A stretch of 64,000 bases of DNA from CALKZN01 sp050633785. GTDB taxonomy: Bacteria; Pseudomonadota; Gammaproteobacteria; Arenicellales; Arenicellaceae. Position numbers and translations under genes: made by a program. This document shows positions 52,051-61,250 of the stretch, piece by piece. The first letter of the stretch is position 1. The number at the start of each line of letters is the position of its first letter. The stretch is from the NCBI GenBank assembly GCA_050633785.1, contig JBOEHE010000001.1, positions 50,535 to 114,534 on the forward strand. The letters are read 5' to 3'. The notes beneath the pieces were generated by a model. The model made no database searches and was not told the DNA's origin. It saw only the letters and a program-made list of their open reading frames with translations.

Positions 52051-52947
52051 TTATGCCACCGGCAAACTAATATCAGCCTCAAGTAGAGCCTGTTCAAGCT
52101 GGTCGTGATACTGGGAAGAAAACTGTGTCATTGGCAGACGCATATGCTCCCCAATCATCCCCATACGATTCAAAGCCCACTTAACCGGAATCGGGTTAGA
52201 TTCTATAAACAAAGAAGAATTCAATTTTTCCAGCTGACTGTTAAGTCGATCCGCCTCGGCAAAATCACCATTAATAGCAGCTTCACACAATTGGCTCATC
52301 AGCGCTGGCGCAACATTCGCAGTCACCGATATATTACCTTTTCCACCGACTTTCATATGAGCCAATGCCGTCGAATCATCCCCAGATACCACATCCATTT
52401 TACCCAGACAACGTTCAACCAGGTCCTGACCTCGAGCAATATCCCCAGTTGCATCTTTGATACCGATAATATTATCAATTTCAGCAAGTTGCACAGCAGT
52501 ATCATTGTCCAAATCAGCTACCGTTCTACCCGGAACATTATATAAAATTTGCGAAATAGGCACTGCATCGGCAATCGTTTTATAATGTTGGTAAAGACCG
52601 TGTTGAGTTGGTTTATTGTAGTATGGGACGACTAAAAGGCAAGCATCTGCTTTGACCTCAGCTGCAAGTCGTGTCAGCTCTAAGGCTTCATTTGTAGAAT
52701 TACCACCAGTACCTGCGATAACATCAATGCGACCCGCAGCCTGTTTAACCGTAAAGTCAATCACCTCGATATGTTCGTCCACTGGGATAGTCGCTGACTC
52801 ACCAGTTGTACCGACAGCCACAATGCCATGAGTACCGCTTTCAATGTGAAACTCAATTAAATTGCCCAAAGATTTATAGTCCACGCTGCCATCCGCAAGC
52901 ATGGGAGTGACGATGGCCACATAACTACCGTATAAATTCTTCATCAT
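52051..52947 (-). CDS. dapA: 4-hydroxy-tetrahydrodipicolinate synthase
   Basis: DapA condenses pyruvate with aspartate semialdehyde, entering the lysine/diaminopimelate pathway. The TIM-barrel protein (about 298 aa) shows GTTGESATI, the YNVPGRTVADL motif (catalytic Tyr) and GIKDATGDIARG (Schiff-base Lys). An ATG at 52947, another at 52944 and an in-frame TTG at 52962 are all possible starts; the ATGs give the usual length. It precedes the BamC-like gene by 14 bases. Confidence 0.96.
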   Translation of the reverse strand: MMKNLYGSYVAIVTPMLADGSVDYKSLGNLIEFHIESGTHGIVAVGTTGESATIPVDEHIEVIDFTVKQAAGRIDVIAGTGGNSTNEALELTRLAAEVKADACLLVVPYYNKPTQHGLYQHYKTIADAVPISQILYNVPGRTVADLDNDTAVQLAEIDNIIGIKDATGDIARGQDLVERCLGKMDVVSGDDSTALAHMKVGGKGNISVTANVAPALMSQLCEAAINGDFAEADRLNSQLEKLNSSLFIESNPIPVKWALNRMGMIGEHMRLPMTQFSSQYHDQLEQALLEADISLPVA

Positions 52948-52996
52948 ATTATCTTTACTCAACCTCCCCAGTTGGGGCTAGATACACCTTATTTAG

Positions 52997-53779
52997 CTAT
53001 TGACTTCTACCTTTCCAATTATGCCAGACATAATCGAACAAGCCACTGAAAAAATAGCTGGTTCCCACCAATAAAAAGGCAACTGGCGGATCAAAGTAAA
53101 TTGCCGCAAAAATTAAAACACAGACAATCAAACCAACAAATGGCATTTGATCCTTGACATCAAAGTCCTTAAAACTTCGATACTTAACATTACTGACCAT
53201 TAAGATGCCACTGGCAAACACCAGCAAGCACATAAATGGCGCTATTGTTTTCGCTGAAACGTCATAGTCAACACAAACGTACATAGCCGAAATCACCAAA
53301 CCGGCTGCCGCTGGACTGGCCAATCCAGTGAAATGACGTTTATCCTCAGATTTCATGACATTAAACCGCGCCAAACGTAAAGCGGCGCAAGCCAGATAAA
53401 CAAAAGTTACTAAACCACCTACTTTACCAAGGCCATTTAAAGACCATTGATACACAACAAACGCTGGAGCCAAACCAAATGAGATCATGTCAGCCAAACT
53501 ATCATACTGAGAACCAAATTCGCTCATCGTATTCGTTAACCGTGCAAGTCGACCATCCAATATATCCATCACCATAGCAACATAAATGGCAATACAGGCA
53601 GCTTCATAGTGCCCTTGAGTGGCTTGCATAATCGCGTAGAAACCAGCAAAAAGCCCGCAAGTTGTCAATAAATTAGGCAAAGCATAAACGGTTTTCGACG
53701 GTTTATTTTCAAGCTTTTGCTCTACATTGGAATCGGTCGCAACGACCTTTTCTTCTTGAGATGGTGTTTCTTTTGTCAT
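52997..53779 (-). CDS. pssA: CDP-diacylglycerol--serine O-phosphatidyltransferase
   Basis: A 260-aa integral membrane CDP-alcohol phosphatidyltransferase with the motif MDILDGRLARLTNTMSEFGS followed by DSLADMISFG (the DGxxAR...G...D...D pattern). It makes phosphatidylserine from CDP-diacylglycerol and serine. This is the multi-helix type II enzyme, not the PLD-like E. coli form. It is 6 bases downstream of psd, so both steps to phosphatidylethanolamine are coupled. Confidence 0.95.
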   Translation of the reverse strand: MTKETPSQEEKVVATDSNVEQKLENKPSKTVYALPNLLTTCGLFAGFYAIMQATQGHYEAACIAIYVAMVMDILDGRLARLTNTMSEFGSQYDSLADMISFGLAPAFVVYQWSLNGLGKVGGLVTFVYLACAALRLARFNVMKSEDKRHFTGLASPAAAGLVISAMYVCVDYDVSAKTIAPFMCLLVFASGILMVSNVKYRSFKDFDVKDQMPFVGLIVCVLIFAAIYFDPPVAFLLVGTSYFFSGLFDYVWHNWKGRSQ

Positions 53780-53785
53780 AGTTAC

Positions 53786-54442
53786 TTATTTCTCATCAGG
53801 AAAGCGCCCGAGTATTGTGGAACCAGCCGAAACATTATCACCCAAAGCAACATTCATAGTGAAGTCAAGTGGCAAATAAAGATCAACCCGCGAACCAAAA
53901 CGGATAAAACCATAACGCTGGCCTTGTTCCAATTGATCATCTGCTTTGACATAACATAAAATTCGTCTTGCAACTAAACCAGCTACTTGCACACTGACAA
54001 TTTTTCGCCCTGATTCATCTTCAATCACAATTGCATTGCGTTCATTTTTTTCAGACGCTTTATCCAATGCGGCATTAACAAACAAGCCTGGATGATAGTT
54101 CACATCCTTGACAATACCAGAGACCGGCGCACGATTGGAATGGACTGAAAAAACATTCATAAATACGCTTATCTTAAACGCAGGCCTTTCTAGATAAGGG
54201 TCTTCTACCTGCCCGGCAAAAATAACTTTACCATCCGCCGGGGAAACCAACACTCCAGCTTCATCGGGGATATCTCGGTGTGGGTCACGGAAAAACTGCA
54301 ACACAAATAGCATTATCAAAACAAATACTAAGGCGATAACTCCACCCACCAACCAGGCAACAAGCACTGTTGCCACAACAGACAAAGCCAAATACAGCCA
54401 ACCTTCTCTGGCAATAATCGGATGCTGGTCAATTCGTTTCAT
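53786..54442 (-). CDS. psd: Phosphatidylserine decarboxylase, short form
   Basis: A 218-aa decarboxylase converting phosphatidylserine to phosphatidylethanolamine at the inner membrane. Two N-terminal hydrophobic stretches (about residues 15-50) anchor it; VSPADGKVIFAG is conserved and the self-cleavage site RFGSRVDLYLP supplies the pyruvoyl-forming Ser. The length and GS site match the short PSD-related class rather than the 320-aa E. coli form. Confidence 0.94.
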   Translation of the reverse strand: MKRIDQHPIIAREGWLYLALSVVATVLVAWLVGGVIALVFVLIMLFVLQFFRDPHRDIPDEAGVLVSPADGKVIFAGQVEDPYLERPAFKISVFMNVFSVHSNRAPVSGIVKDVNYHPGLFVNAALDKASEKNERNAIVIEDESGRKIVSVQVAGLVARRILCYVKADDQLEQGQRYGFIRFGSRVDLYLPLDFTMNVALGDNVSAGSTILGRFPDEK

Positions 54443-54493
54443 AAATCATGTTTCCGGTATAAAAATAGATTGCGGATTATAACGCAAAGCCGC

Positions 54494-54522
54494 CTGTCAC
54501 ACCTACAGAAAAGCCGTATAAT
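54494..54522 (+). promoter_or_regulatory. Probable lpxH promoter
   Basis: CTGTCA (54494-54499), 17-base spacer, perfect TATAAT (54517-54522), 41 bases before the lpxH ATG in the gap divergent from psd. Confidence 0.55.
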
Positions 54523-54563
54523 TAGAGACTATTAGAACGGCGAAACACTTTAGATACAAATAA

Positions 54564-55283
54564 ATGGCTACTTACTTCATTTCTGACCTGCACCTGGCGG
54601 CTAATGCACCGCAAATCAGCGAACGTTTTTTTCAGTTTATTCAGCATGAAATCAATGATGCAAACACCTTATACATACTAGGCGACCTATTTGAATACTG
54701 GGTTGGGGACGACGCCGCTAAAACTGTCGGCATGCAACCTGTTATCAGTGCATTACAAGAACTCACGACAAAAGGGGTAAAAGGTTTTTTCATTGCAGGC
54801 AATCGTGATTTTTTAGTCGGCGATCAATTTTCAGCCGAAACTGGCTTTACCGTTTTAAAAGATGAAACGGTCGTTGATTTATATGGTCAAGAAACACTGT
54901 TGTTGCACGGCGACTCTTTGTGCATAGATGATGTTGCACACCAACAATTCAGAAGTCAGATGATGACAAATCCTGAATGGCATCAAATGGCTTTGAGTAA
55001 GTCAATTGCTGAGCGCATCGAAATAGCCAAACAAATGCGGGGATTAAGCGCTGAACACAAAATGAACTTGAGCGACGCCATTATGGACGTCAATGACTCT
55101 GCAGTTGTGAGCTTGATGGAAGACAGGAACATCACCCATATGATTCACGGACATACTCATAGACCTAATATTCACCAACATAAGACCCATAATGGCCTAT
55201 CTGAACGCATTGTTTTAGGGGACTGGTATCATCAGCAAAGTTATCTTCGTGTAGACGAACAAGGCAGTTCGCTGACCCACTAA
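54564..55283 (+). CDS. lpxH: UDP-2,3-diacylglucosamine pyrophosphohydrolase
   Basis: LpxH cleaves UDP-2,3-diacylglucosamine to lipid X and UMP, the substrate of LpxB. The 239-aa calcineurin-like phosphoesterase carries the metal motifs FISDLHLA, LGDLFEYWVGDD, AGNRDFLVG, LLHGDSLC and HGHTHRP. Expressed alone, divergent from psd and convergent with the zinc peptidase gene. Confidence 0.96.
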   Translation: MATYFISDLHLAANAPQISERFFQFIQHEINDANTLYILGDLFEYWVGDDAAKTVGMQPVISALQELTTKGVKGFFIAGNRDFLVGDQFSAETGFTVLKDETVVDLYGQETLLLHGDSLCIDDVAHQQFRSQMMTNPEWHQMALSKSIAERIEIAKQMRGLSAEHKMNLSDAIMDVNDSAVVSLMEDRNITHMIHGHTHRPNIHQHKTHNGLSERIVLGDWYHQQSYLRVDEQGSSLTH

Positions 55284-55331
55284 TCAACGGGCCGTTCATT
55301 TTTTAAGCGTGCAAAGATAACGACGAGAGTC

Positions 55332-56237
55332 TTAAAATCCAGAGAACGTGTTACAGCTGCCAACATCACCAGCCTGCAAACCCTGCTGGAACCACTGCAT
55401 ACGCTCTTTAGAGCTGCCATGAGTATAAGATTCACGGCTTAATGTACCTCGACTTATGCGGTCATCACCTACAGCAGCAGCGGCATTCATACCTTCTTGA
55501 ATATCACCTTTTTCCAAAATAGCATTACGATTTTCAGTATGGTTAGCCCATACACCAGCCAGACAATCCGCCTGCAACTCCATTTTCACCTGAATCGCAT
55601 TCGCTTGTGCTTTGCTGGCGCCACGTTGACTTCGTCGCACTTGATCAGACAAGCCAACCAGGGTTTGTACATGATGCCCCACCTCGTGCGCAATCACATA
55701 AGCAAAAGCAAAATCACCTTGGGCTCCCATACGCTGCATTTCCTGCAAGAAGCTTAAATCGATATAAATTTTTCTGTCTCCAGGGCAATAAAAAGGTCCG
55801 GATGCCGAAGAACTTGTTCCACAAGCCGAGCGTACTGCCCCGCTGTACAAAACCAGTTTTGGCGGAATATAGCGCTGCCCCATCTGGCTGAAAATCTGCC
55901 CCCATGTATCTTCCGTTTCTGCCAAAATCACCTTAACAAATTCAGCAACTTCATCCTGCCCAGATGATGCCCTGTTACCCTGCTGAGTCTGATATGAACT
56001 GGAGTCAGGTTGTTGCATTACCTGACCACCACCCAGTAGCAAATTAAAAACCCCTCCTAGGTCCTTGCCAAAAATCAAAGCTATGATTGCCATAATAATT
56101 ATGGCTCCGCCTCCCATGCCTCGCTTTCCCCGAGTGCGACGACCACCACGAACTCCACCGCCGAATATCCCCCCCATACCTCCAGCACCACGACGGTCTT
56201 CTATATTTTTACTTCGTCGTCTATCTTTCCAGCGCAT
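55332..56237 (-). CDS. ypfJ: YpfJ-family neutral zinc metallopeptidase
   Basis: A 301-aa predicted zinc peptidase. The N-terminus is basic and Gly-rich (MRWKDRRRSKNIEDRRGAGG) and is followed by one membrane segment (about residues 47-68). The large soluble part has the zinc motif HEVGHH in YVIAHEVGHHVQ, with ELQADCLAGVWA downstream supplying the third ligand, and GPFYCPGDRKIYIDL before it. The physiological substrate is unknown in this family. Stands alone. Confidence 0.9.
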   Translation of the reverse strand: MRWKDRRRSKNIEDRRGAGGMGGIFGGGVRGGRRTRGKRGMGGGAIIIMAIIALIFGKDLGGVFNLLLGGGQVMQQPDSSSYQTQQGNRASSGQDEVAEFVKVILAETEDTWGQIFSQMGQRYIPPKLVLYSGAVRSACGTSSSASGPFYCPGDRKIYIDLSFLQEMQRMGAQGDFAFAYVIAHEVGHHVQTLVGLSDQVRRSQRGASKAQANAIQVKMELQADCLAGVWANHTENRNAILEKGDIQEGMNAAAAVGDDRISRGTLSRESYTHGSSKERMQWFQQGLQAGDVGSCNTFSGF

Positions 56238-56332
56238 GGCGAATACCTCATAGTTAAATTACTTTTCTCACTTTACCAGCAGCAACCTTAAGAGCATGCA
56301 AAAAATTGCAAAAAATCAACCTGCTACCAAAT

Positions 56333-56644
56333 TTATTTAGCACTATTTTTTAACAATAGCTGTAACTGTGCAAATACTTTTGCGAAATCACCAGCGCCGT
56401 TATCACCAATGTCACTGGAAACGTCCAACATCACCAACAACTCTGACGATAATTGCGACAGCTCCTCAAAACCATACATCCCAGCAGATCCAGCCAGTTT
56501 ATGCAAAGCCTGGTACAGTGGCTCTGTACTAGCCGGGTCCAGTAAAGCCGCATCGTAGCTGCGTTGCAACTGTTCACACTTTTCTGGCAGGCTCTGTCGG
56601 TACTTATCGTGAAGTTGCTGGGCTCGTTCAGAAAGATCCATCAT
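56333..56644 (-). CDS. Stand-alone Hpt phosphotransfer protein
   Basis: A 103-aa helical protein with the phosphotransfer motif ALHKLAGSAGMYG (phosphoacceptor His48). It overlaps the end of the hybrid kinase gene by four bases (ATGA), so the two are made together and it very likely takes phosphate from the kinase's receiver domain and passes it to a response regulator, such as the one encoded at the other end of this cluster. Either of two adjacent ATGs may be the start. Confidence 0.88.
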   Translation of the reverse strand: MMDLSERAQQLHDKYRQSLPEKCEQLQRSYDAALLDPASTEPLYQALHKLAGSAGMYGFEELSQLSSELLVMLDVSSDIGDNGAGDFAKVFAQLQLLLKNSAK

Positions 56645-58185
56645 TCACCCCCTTCTTGTTGCACTGCCATCAAAGTAAACTGCAAAGTCTCACGTAACAC
56701 AGAAAAATCGATAGGTTTCAATATATGCCCATCAACAACACTTCCCAAATGTTCAGGATTACGCTCATCCAAAACTTTTGCAGACATAATATAAACGGGT
56801 TGCTGACAACCTTGTTCGCGTAAACATTTAATGGCTTCCAAGCCTCCCATTACAGGCATATTTAAATCCATCAGAATCAGATCAGGTTCATGTTCCTTAA
56901 CCCATTCAACAGCCAGTTGACCATTGTTCACATGTTGAAGTTCATAACCCCAGTCAGTAATATGCATCTCAACCAGGGCCGCAATATCCTGATCATCCTC
57001 CACCAATAAAACGGTTTTCTTTGCTGCAGACAAACTCTGCTCAACATTGATAAGTTCCTGCTCCTGTGCTGAGACCTTCGCTGCAGGAAATGCCATGGTA
57101 ATTGTCGTGCCTTGACCAGGTTCTGAAGCAACCAACAAATCCCCCCCCATCAAGTCAAGCAACCTCTGGGTAATGGTAAGCCCCAGACCCGTTCCTGCTC
57201 TATCATGCTCCTCAGACTGCCAGAATGAAACAAACATATTTTCACGATCTGTCTCACTCATGCCGATTCCAGTATCCTCGACAGCAACAGTCAACTCATG
57301 TTCAACCCAATTACACTTAATAGTCACACTGCCGTAATCGGTAAATTTAATGGCATTATTGATAATATTGACCAAACACTGCTGCACTCGTGTTTCGTCG
57401 ATATACAGCTGCAAATCATCAGCCAACTCAGCCTCTAAATGCAGACCAATTTCTTTTTGCTCAGCTATCGGTAACAGCATCTGTTGGACGGTCTCAAAAA
57501 ACACCCCAATGTCTACCACCTTGGGCTGGATAGACAACGCCGCAGAATCCAGGCGCCCATGATCAAGCAGGTTCTCCACTAATGCCAACAGGTATTTAGC
57601 ATTTGACTGCACTATTGATAATTGTTTCTGGTCACGTTCGCATATTTTTTCCTGCAAAGCATCGCTGTAACCGATAATTGAGGTCAATGGCGTTCGAAAT
57701 TCATGGGATACACCCGATAAAAAACGAGTCTGCAAACGAGAGGCCTCTTCTAATTGTTGATTCTTTCTCGCCAATTCCTTCTGTGTGGCAAACAACTCTT
57801 TCATCAACAAACGCTGTCTGGCACTCAATAACTCTGCTTCATTGGCTTTTTGTTGCAACATGAACTGTTTCTGAAAATCCTGCGTCGCATCCATAATCAA
57901 CACATTAATTTTATCGTCTTCAGGCAGGATAGAAATAGAAACATGAATACCACTTGGGCTAGTGACAATAGGCAGATCCAATGCAGTTCCGATTGGATAA
58001 CCAACCAGAAAGTCAAAATTATCACTGCAGTCTTTCATCAAACTCAAACCAACATAGCCATACTCTTGTATATTTTCACTCCACTCCAGCAACTCTAATT
58101 TCGCATTAGTCACAAAATAGGCAGGCTTAGTGCTGGCCAAAAGTAGCTTTTTTAGTTTCTGAGTTTTTGAGTCACTTAAGGTCAT
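56641..58185 (-). CDS. Soluble hybrid histidine kinase with receiver domain
   Basis: A 514-aa kinase without membrane segments. Residues 1-105 form a PAS-like sensor, 110-155 a coiled coil, then HisKA with SGVSHEFRTPLTS (His161), HATPase motifs NIINNAIKFT, VEDTGIGMS and GTGLGLTI, and a C-terminal receiver with VLLVEDDQD and the phosphoacceptor Asp in LILMDLNMP. I start at ATG 58185, overlapping the GTPase stop by four bases; a longer frame inside the GTPase gene is rejected. Tight coupling with the GTPase upstream and Hpt downstream implies GTPase state feeding into a phosphorelay (inference). Confidence 0.93.
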   Translation of the reverse strand: MTLSDSKTQKLKKLLLASTKPAYFVTNAKLELLEWSENIQEYGYVGLSLMKDCSDNFDFLVGYPIGTALDLPIVTSPSGIHVSISILPEDDKINVLIMDATQDFQKQFMLQQKANEAELLSARQRLLMKELFATQKELARKNQQLEEASRLQTRFLSGVSHEFRTPLTSIIGYSDALQEKICERDQKQLSIVQSNAKYLLALVENLLDHGRLDSAALSIQPKVVDIGVFFETVQQMLLPIAEQKEIGLHLEAELADDLQLYIDETRVQQCLVNIINNAIKFTDYGSVTIKCNWVEHELTVAVEDTGIGMSETDRENMFVSFWQSEEHDRAGTGLGLTITQRLLDLMGGDLLVASEPGQGTTITMAFPAAKVSAQEQELINVEQSLSAAKKTVLLVEDDQDIAALVEMHITDWGYELQHVNNGQLAVEWVKEHEPDLILMDLNMPVMGGLEAIKCLREQGCQQPVYIMSAKVLDERNPEHLGSVVDGHILKPIDFSVLRETLQFTLMAVQQEGGE

Positions 58186-58679
58186 AGCAATTTTCCCGCT
58201 AAATACAAAAATGCATTTTCCACGTTTTCTCCAGTTTTCGCGCTGGTTTTCAGAACATGCCAACCAAAACCTTCATATTCACTCATATCAGCATCAGTAA
58301 ACAACCACTTATCAGCCATGTCTGATTTATTAACCAATACAATAAAAGGAACATCAGGCAACTTTTTATGCACCGTTTCAACAAGCATATTGGCTGAACT
58401 GATTGTTTCCCGACGAGTGCCATCAACTACCAGAATATAACCAGCAGCACCAATCAGGTAATTCGCGTTCAACGGTGATAAAGAATCACGCCCAGCTACA
58501 TCCCAGATGACCAACTTCACAGTGCCGGATTCCTGAGAAATGATTTTGGTGTCAATTTTGACACCAATAGTTGTCAAATAACGCTCTGAAAAGACCTGAT
58601 TAACGAACTGCTGGGTAAGGCTGGTTTTACCTACTGAAAAGTCACCTACCAAACAGATTTTCTTCTTAATTTCGTTCAA
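58182..58679 (-). CDS. Ras/Rab-like small GTPase
   Basis: The 165-aa product has all five G motifs: P-loop GDFSVGKT (12-19), a switch I Thr in YLTTIGVKI, DVAG (60-63), NKSD (117-120) and TSAKTG (145-150). The position of the catalytic Gln of Ras (AGQE) holds Arg64 (AGRD), suggesting slow intrinsic hydrolysis or dependence on a partner. There is no C-terminal lipidation Cys. The start is a TTG at 58679 with GAGGA eight bases upstream; no ATG is available. It overlaps the OmpA-domain gene by 14 bases and the kinase gene by four, so the three are translated as a unit. Confidence 0.92.
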   Translation of the reverse strand: MNEIKKKICLVGDFSVGKTSLTQQFVNQVFSERYLTTIGVKIDTKIISQESGTVKLVIWDVAGRDSLSPLNANYLIGAAGYILVVDGTRRETISSANMLVETVHKKLPDVPFIVLVNKSDMADKWLFTDADMSEYEGFGWHVLKTSAKTGENVENAFLYLAGKLL

Positions 58680-60540
58680 GCTTTGCTTCCTCAGCAATAA
58701 TCAATCTGACTGCCCTGGCAGAACTGCCAAATTGATGTGAGACACCATCAACCTGCAATATTTTAGGGCTAACCCCTTTGCTGATCAGTTCCTGAACCAC
58801 CAATTCCGCTCGTTCCCGTCTCAACGTTCGATTGCTTTCTTCAGCCCCAACATTATCAGTAAAGCCTACCACTCTGATGCGCGGCGACAGCGACTGAGCT
58901 TCCAATAACAATTGCAATTCTTTTATCCATACTGTCAATTGGTCAATATTATCCTGTTCAGCCGCTTCAAGCGCCAATCCACCGCTAAACAACACCTTTT
59001 TTGCCTGGAGTTTATTCTGCAAATGCTGCTGCCAATCTGCTGCCGTGATTCTCTGGATAAGATCATCACCCTGCAAATAATTAGATAAAGTGGCAAACCA
59101 ATTAGATTCAGGAACACCATCAACCTCCAGTGTCTTATCAACTACCCGCATGGAGATATTAGAAGGAATACCTATTTGCTGGTCAATATGCGTGTTAATA
59201 CTCAAGGGCTCGAGTATCAATTCTCGCATATCGATTGAACCAATAGACGACAATAATTGTTTGTTTCGCAATAAGTTTCGATAAGCAGAGTAATCCAACG
59301 ATCCCGACAAATAGATGATACTTTCACCAGAGCTTGATGAGGAATCATCCATTTCAATAGCGACCTCAGCAGGCAGTTTCAAACTGGACCGTAAACGGGT
59401 AATAACAATCGCAGGTTCCAGAGAACGGAACTTTTTCATCGATAACACTAAATTATCCCGATTAACTCCTAATTGTGACAATTGCTCCCAAGGCAGTTGA
59501 GCCACAGGATCAATCAAGCCAACAACATTGAGTTTATCTCTTTCCCAGAACACATCAGTAGGCAGCACCCCTGGAATCGCTGACAATAGTTTTGTTGTTT
59601 GGTTACGAGTATTATTTCGTCCTATGTCATGAACAATCCAAGACAAAAAACCAATGACTAAAGCCCCCAGAAGCAACCAGGTTACCCAAGATATTTTCTT
59701 GCGTTCACCCTCATAGTCTTTTAACTTCAATTGCAAACAAGGTTCTAATTTCTCATGAAGACCTGGAAATACTGGTTGAGTAGTGTGAAATTCGTTCAGT
59801 TGCTCGGCATAATCACGATGAACTTCATCAAGAATTTCCATCAATTGCCCCCGCAAAGCCGTGGGAGCTTCTCCACGAATAACACAAGCAAGAACAGCCT
59901 GTCGACCATGAATCAGCCAGACATTCAGTTCGCCGACAGCCATATTGGTCAAGTTCTCATCATCATTTGCTGAAAATGATTCCCTGACAAAACTCTGAAT
60001 TGCCGTCAACATGGCAGACACCGCATCGGAATCCAGGCCGGCAACATTTTCATTCACTAGATGATCGATCAACAAACCCGCCTGTTTCTCCATCACGAAT
60101 ACCTGCTCAACCCGATATTCCAACATATTCCGCAATGCCAGCTCTGCATAAGGAACACCACTACGGATCGATTCAAAACGCCATCGCAAGCCTTTGACAC
60201 TGGTTGTAGACTCAACGCTCTGGTTAATGGATGACATCAATGAACGAATTGCATTAGCAATCGTCAAACGTATCGAAGGTGCCATTACCGGATAAAAGAC
60301 ATCGGCAAATTTCTGAGGATCACGCTTTATTGTCTGTTGAACAGCGTCCCCCAGCAATGGCGCAAGAGCAGAACTCAATGCTTTTTCTTCATCCTTGTGG
60401 CTGAGTTTGATAGCATCGGGTAATACTTCAGCCACATCTTTAGAGCGCAAAGCGGACTGCTCCAACCGCTCCTTTAAAGAATGCAACTGATCGGCTTGCT
60501 CGCCTACAATTATCCTTCTTAACTCAGTTAGTTGGCTCAC
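58666..60540 (-). CDS. Membrane-anchored protein with cytoplasmic domain and OmpA-like C-terminus
   Basis: A 624-aa protein in three parts. Residues 1-280 are soluble and helical with no signal peptide (the block MEKQAGLLIDHLVNEN near 150 and AVGELNVWLIHGRQAVLACV near 200 look like a compact sensing or binding domain). One membrane helix lies at about 284-304. The periplasmic part contains alpha/beta repeats that may be BON-like (about 330-500) and an OmpA peptidoglycan-binding domain (about 505-620, RIRVVGFTDNVGAEESNRTL and RRERAELVVQELISKGV). It could link the cell wall to the cytoplasmic GTPase encoded next, whose start lies within it. GTG start. Confidence 0.85.
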   Translation of the reverse strand: MSQLTELRRIIVGEQADQLHSLKERLEQSALRSKDVAEVLPDAIKLSHKDEEKALSSALAPLLGDAVQQTIKRDPQKFADVFYPVMAPSIRLTIANAIRSLMSSINQSVESTTSVKGLRWRFESIRSGVPYAELALRNMLEYRVEQVFVMEKQAGLLIDHLVNENVAGLDSDAVSAMLTAIQSFVRESFSANDDENLTNMAVGELNVWLIHGRQAVLACVIRGEAPTALRGQLMEILDEVHRDYAEQLNEFHTTQPVFPGLHEKLEPCLQLKLKDYEGERKKISWVTWLLLGALVIGFLSWIVHDIGRNNTRNQTTKLLSAIPGVLPTDVFWERDKLNVVGLIDPVAQLPWEQLSQLGVNRDNLVLSMKKFRSLEPAIVITRLRSSLKLPAEVAIEMDDSSSSSGESIIYLSGSLDYSAYRNLLRNKQLLSSIGSIDMRELILEPLSINTHIDQQIGIPSNISMRVVDKTLEVDGVPESNWFATLSNYLQGDDLIQRITAADWQQHLQNKLQAKKVLFSGGLALEAAEQDNIDQLTVWIKELQLLLEAQSLSPRIRVVGFTDNVGAEESNRTLRRERAELVVQELISKGVSPKILQVDGVSHQFGSSARAVRLIIAEEAKLERN

Positions 60541-60584
60541 TGGATTAGTTCAATAGAGTATATTCTCAACAAAATGGGAATTAT

Positions 60585-61145
60585 CTATTTCGGTTGTTTA
60601 CGTAATCTCAGAGTGATTTCATCAAGCATCATTGCCAGACTCTCACGGTCAACTTTATTATTTTCAAGAGCATCAGCCTGCTGTTGAAACATTTGCACCA
60701 ACTCTGCACGCAGTTCATCAATATTTTCGCCAGTAGAGTTATTTTGTTTTTCAACCAGCATTTTCAACTCTATTAACTCCTGTTGTGATTGATCTTCCGC
60801 CGCCAGTAATGATTGCGACAAACTTTTTTCGGTTTGTTGGATACTATTCGTTAAACCGCTTTCCAGACTGGCAAAGACATCACTTCGTTCCAGGCTTTCT
60901 TTATGTAAAGCCTGGTTCAATTTCTCTACCGAGGTATCAACCGCCTGCTGTAAGTTTTCAACTTGCTGCTTCATGCTTTGCTGCATTGCCTCAAGGCTTT
61001 TTTCTAATGATTGTTCAATCTGTGCAAACCTTTGTTCATAGGCATCCATTTGTCGACCAAACAAAATACCACGGATTTTATCAATCTCACCCAAACCCGC
61101 ATCAATGATAGTCGCACTTTGCTTTTTCTCAGATTTATCTGACAT
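60585..61145 (-). CDS. Coiled-coil protein with conserved DKIRGILFGRQ N-terminus
   Basis: A 186-aa protein, almost all coiled coil (residues about 38-175), after a short motif DKIRGILFGRQMDAYEQRF. I recall similar (I/L)-LFG-x-Q-x-x-x-Y-E-x-RF openings in uncharacterised bacterial proteins but no function. The start is ATG 61145. It lies 44 bases upstream of the OmpA-domain gene in the same direction, so it is likely part of the GTPase/phosphorelay cluster, perhaps as a scaffold. Confidence 0.78.
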   Translation of the reverse strand: MSDKSEKKQSATIIDAGLGEIDKIRGILFGRQMDAYEQRFAQIEQSLEKSLEAMQQSMKQQVENLQQAVDTSVEKLNQALHKESLERSDVFASLESGLTNSIQQTEKSLSQSLLAAEDQSQQELIELKMLVEKQNNSTGENIDELRAELVQMFQQQADALENNKVDRESLAMMLDEITLRLRKQPK

Positions 61146-61197
61146 AAAAACCACCCAAACGATGTGTTTTAATTATTTGATTAACTTATTTATAGCA

Positions 61198-61223
61198 TAG
61201 AAAACGCCAATATGCGTTTTCTA
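61198..61223 (-). terminator. Hairpin between the response regulator and coiled-coil genes
   Basis: TAGAAAACGC-caatat-GCGTTTTCTA is a perfect 10-bp stem with a 6-base loop, 27 bases after the regulator stop. No long T tract follows, so it may be a partial terminator separating regulator expression from the rest of the cluster. Confidence 0.5.
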
Positions 61224-61250
61224 TTGCGAAGCTGATAGCTGAAGATTAAA

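Noticed and set aside
58182..58263. Longer N-terminus for the hybrid kinase starting at 58263
   Set aside because: It would lie wholly inside the GTPase gene; the ATG at 58185 with an ATGA overlap fits better.
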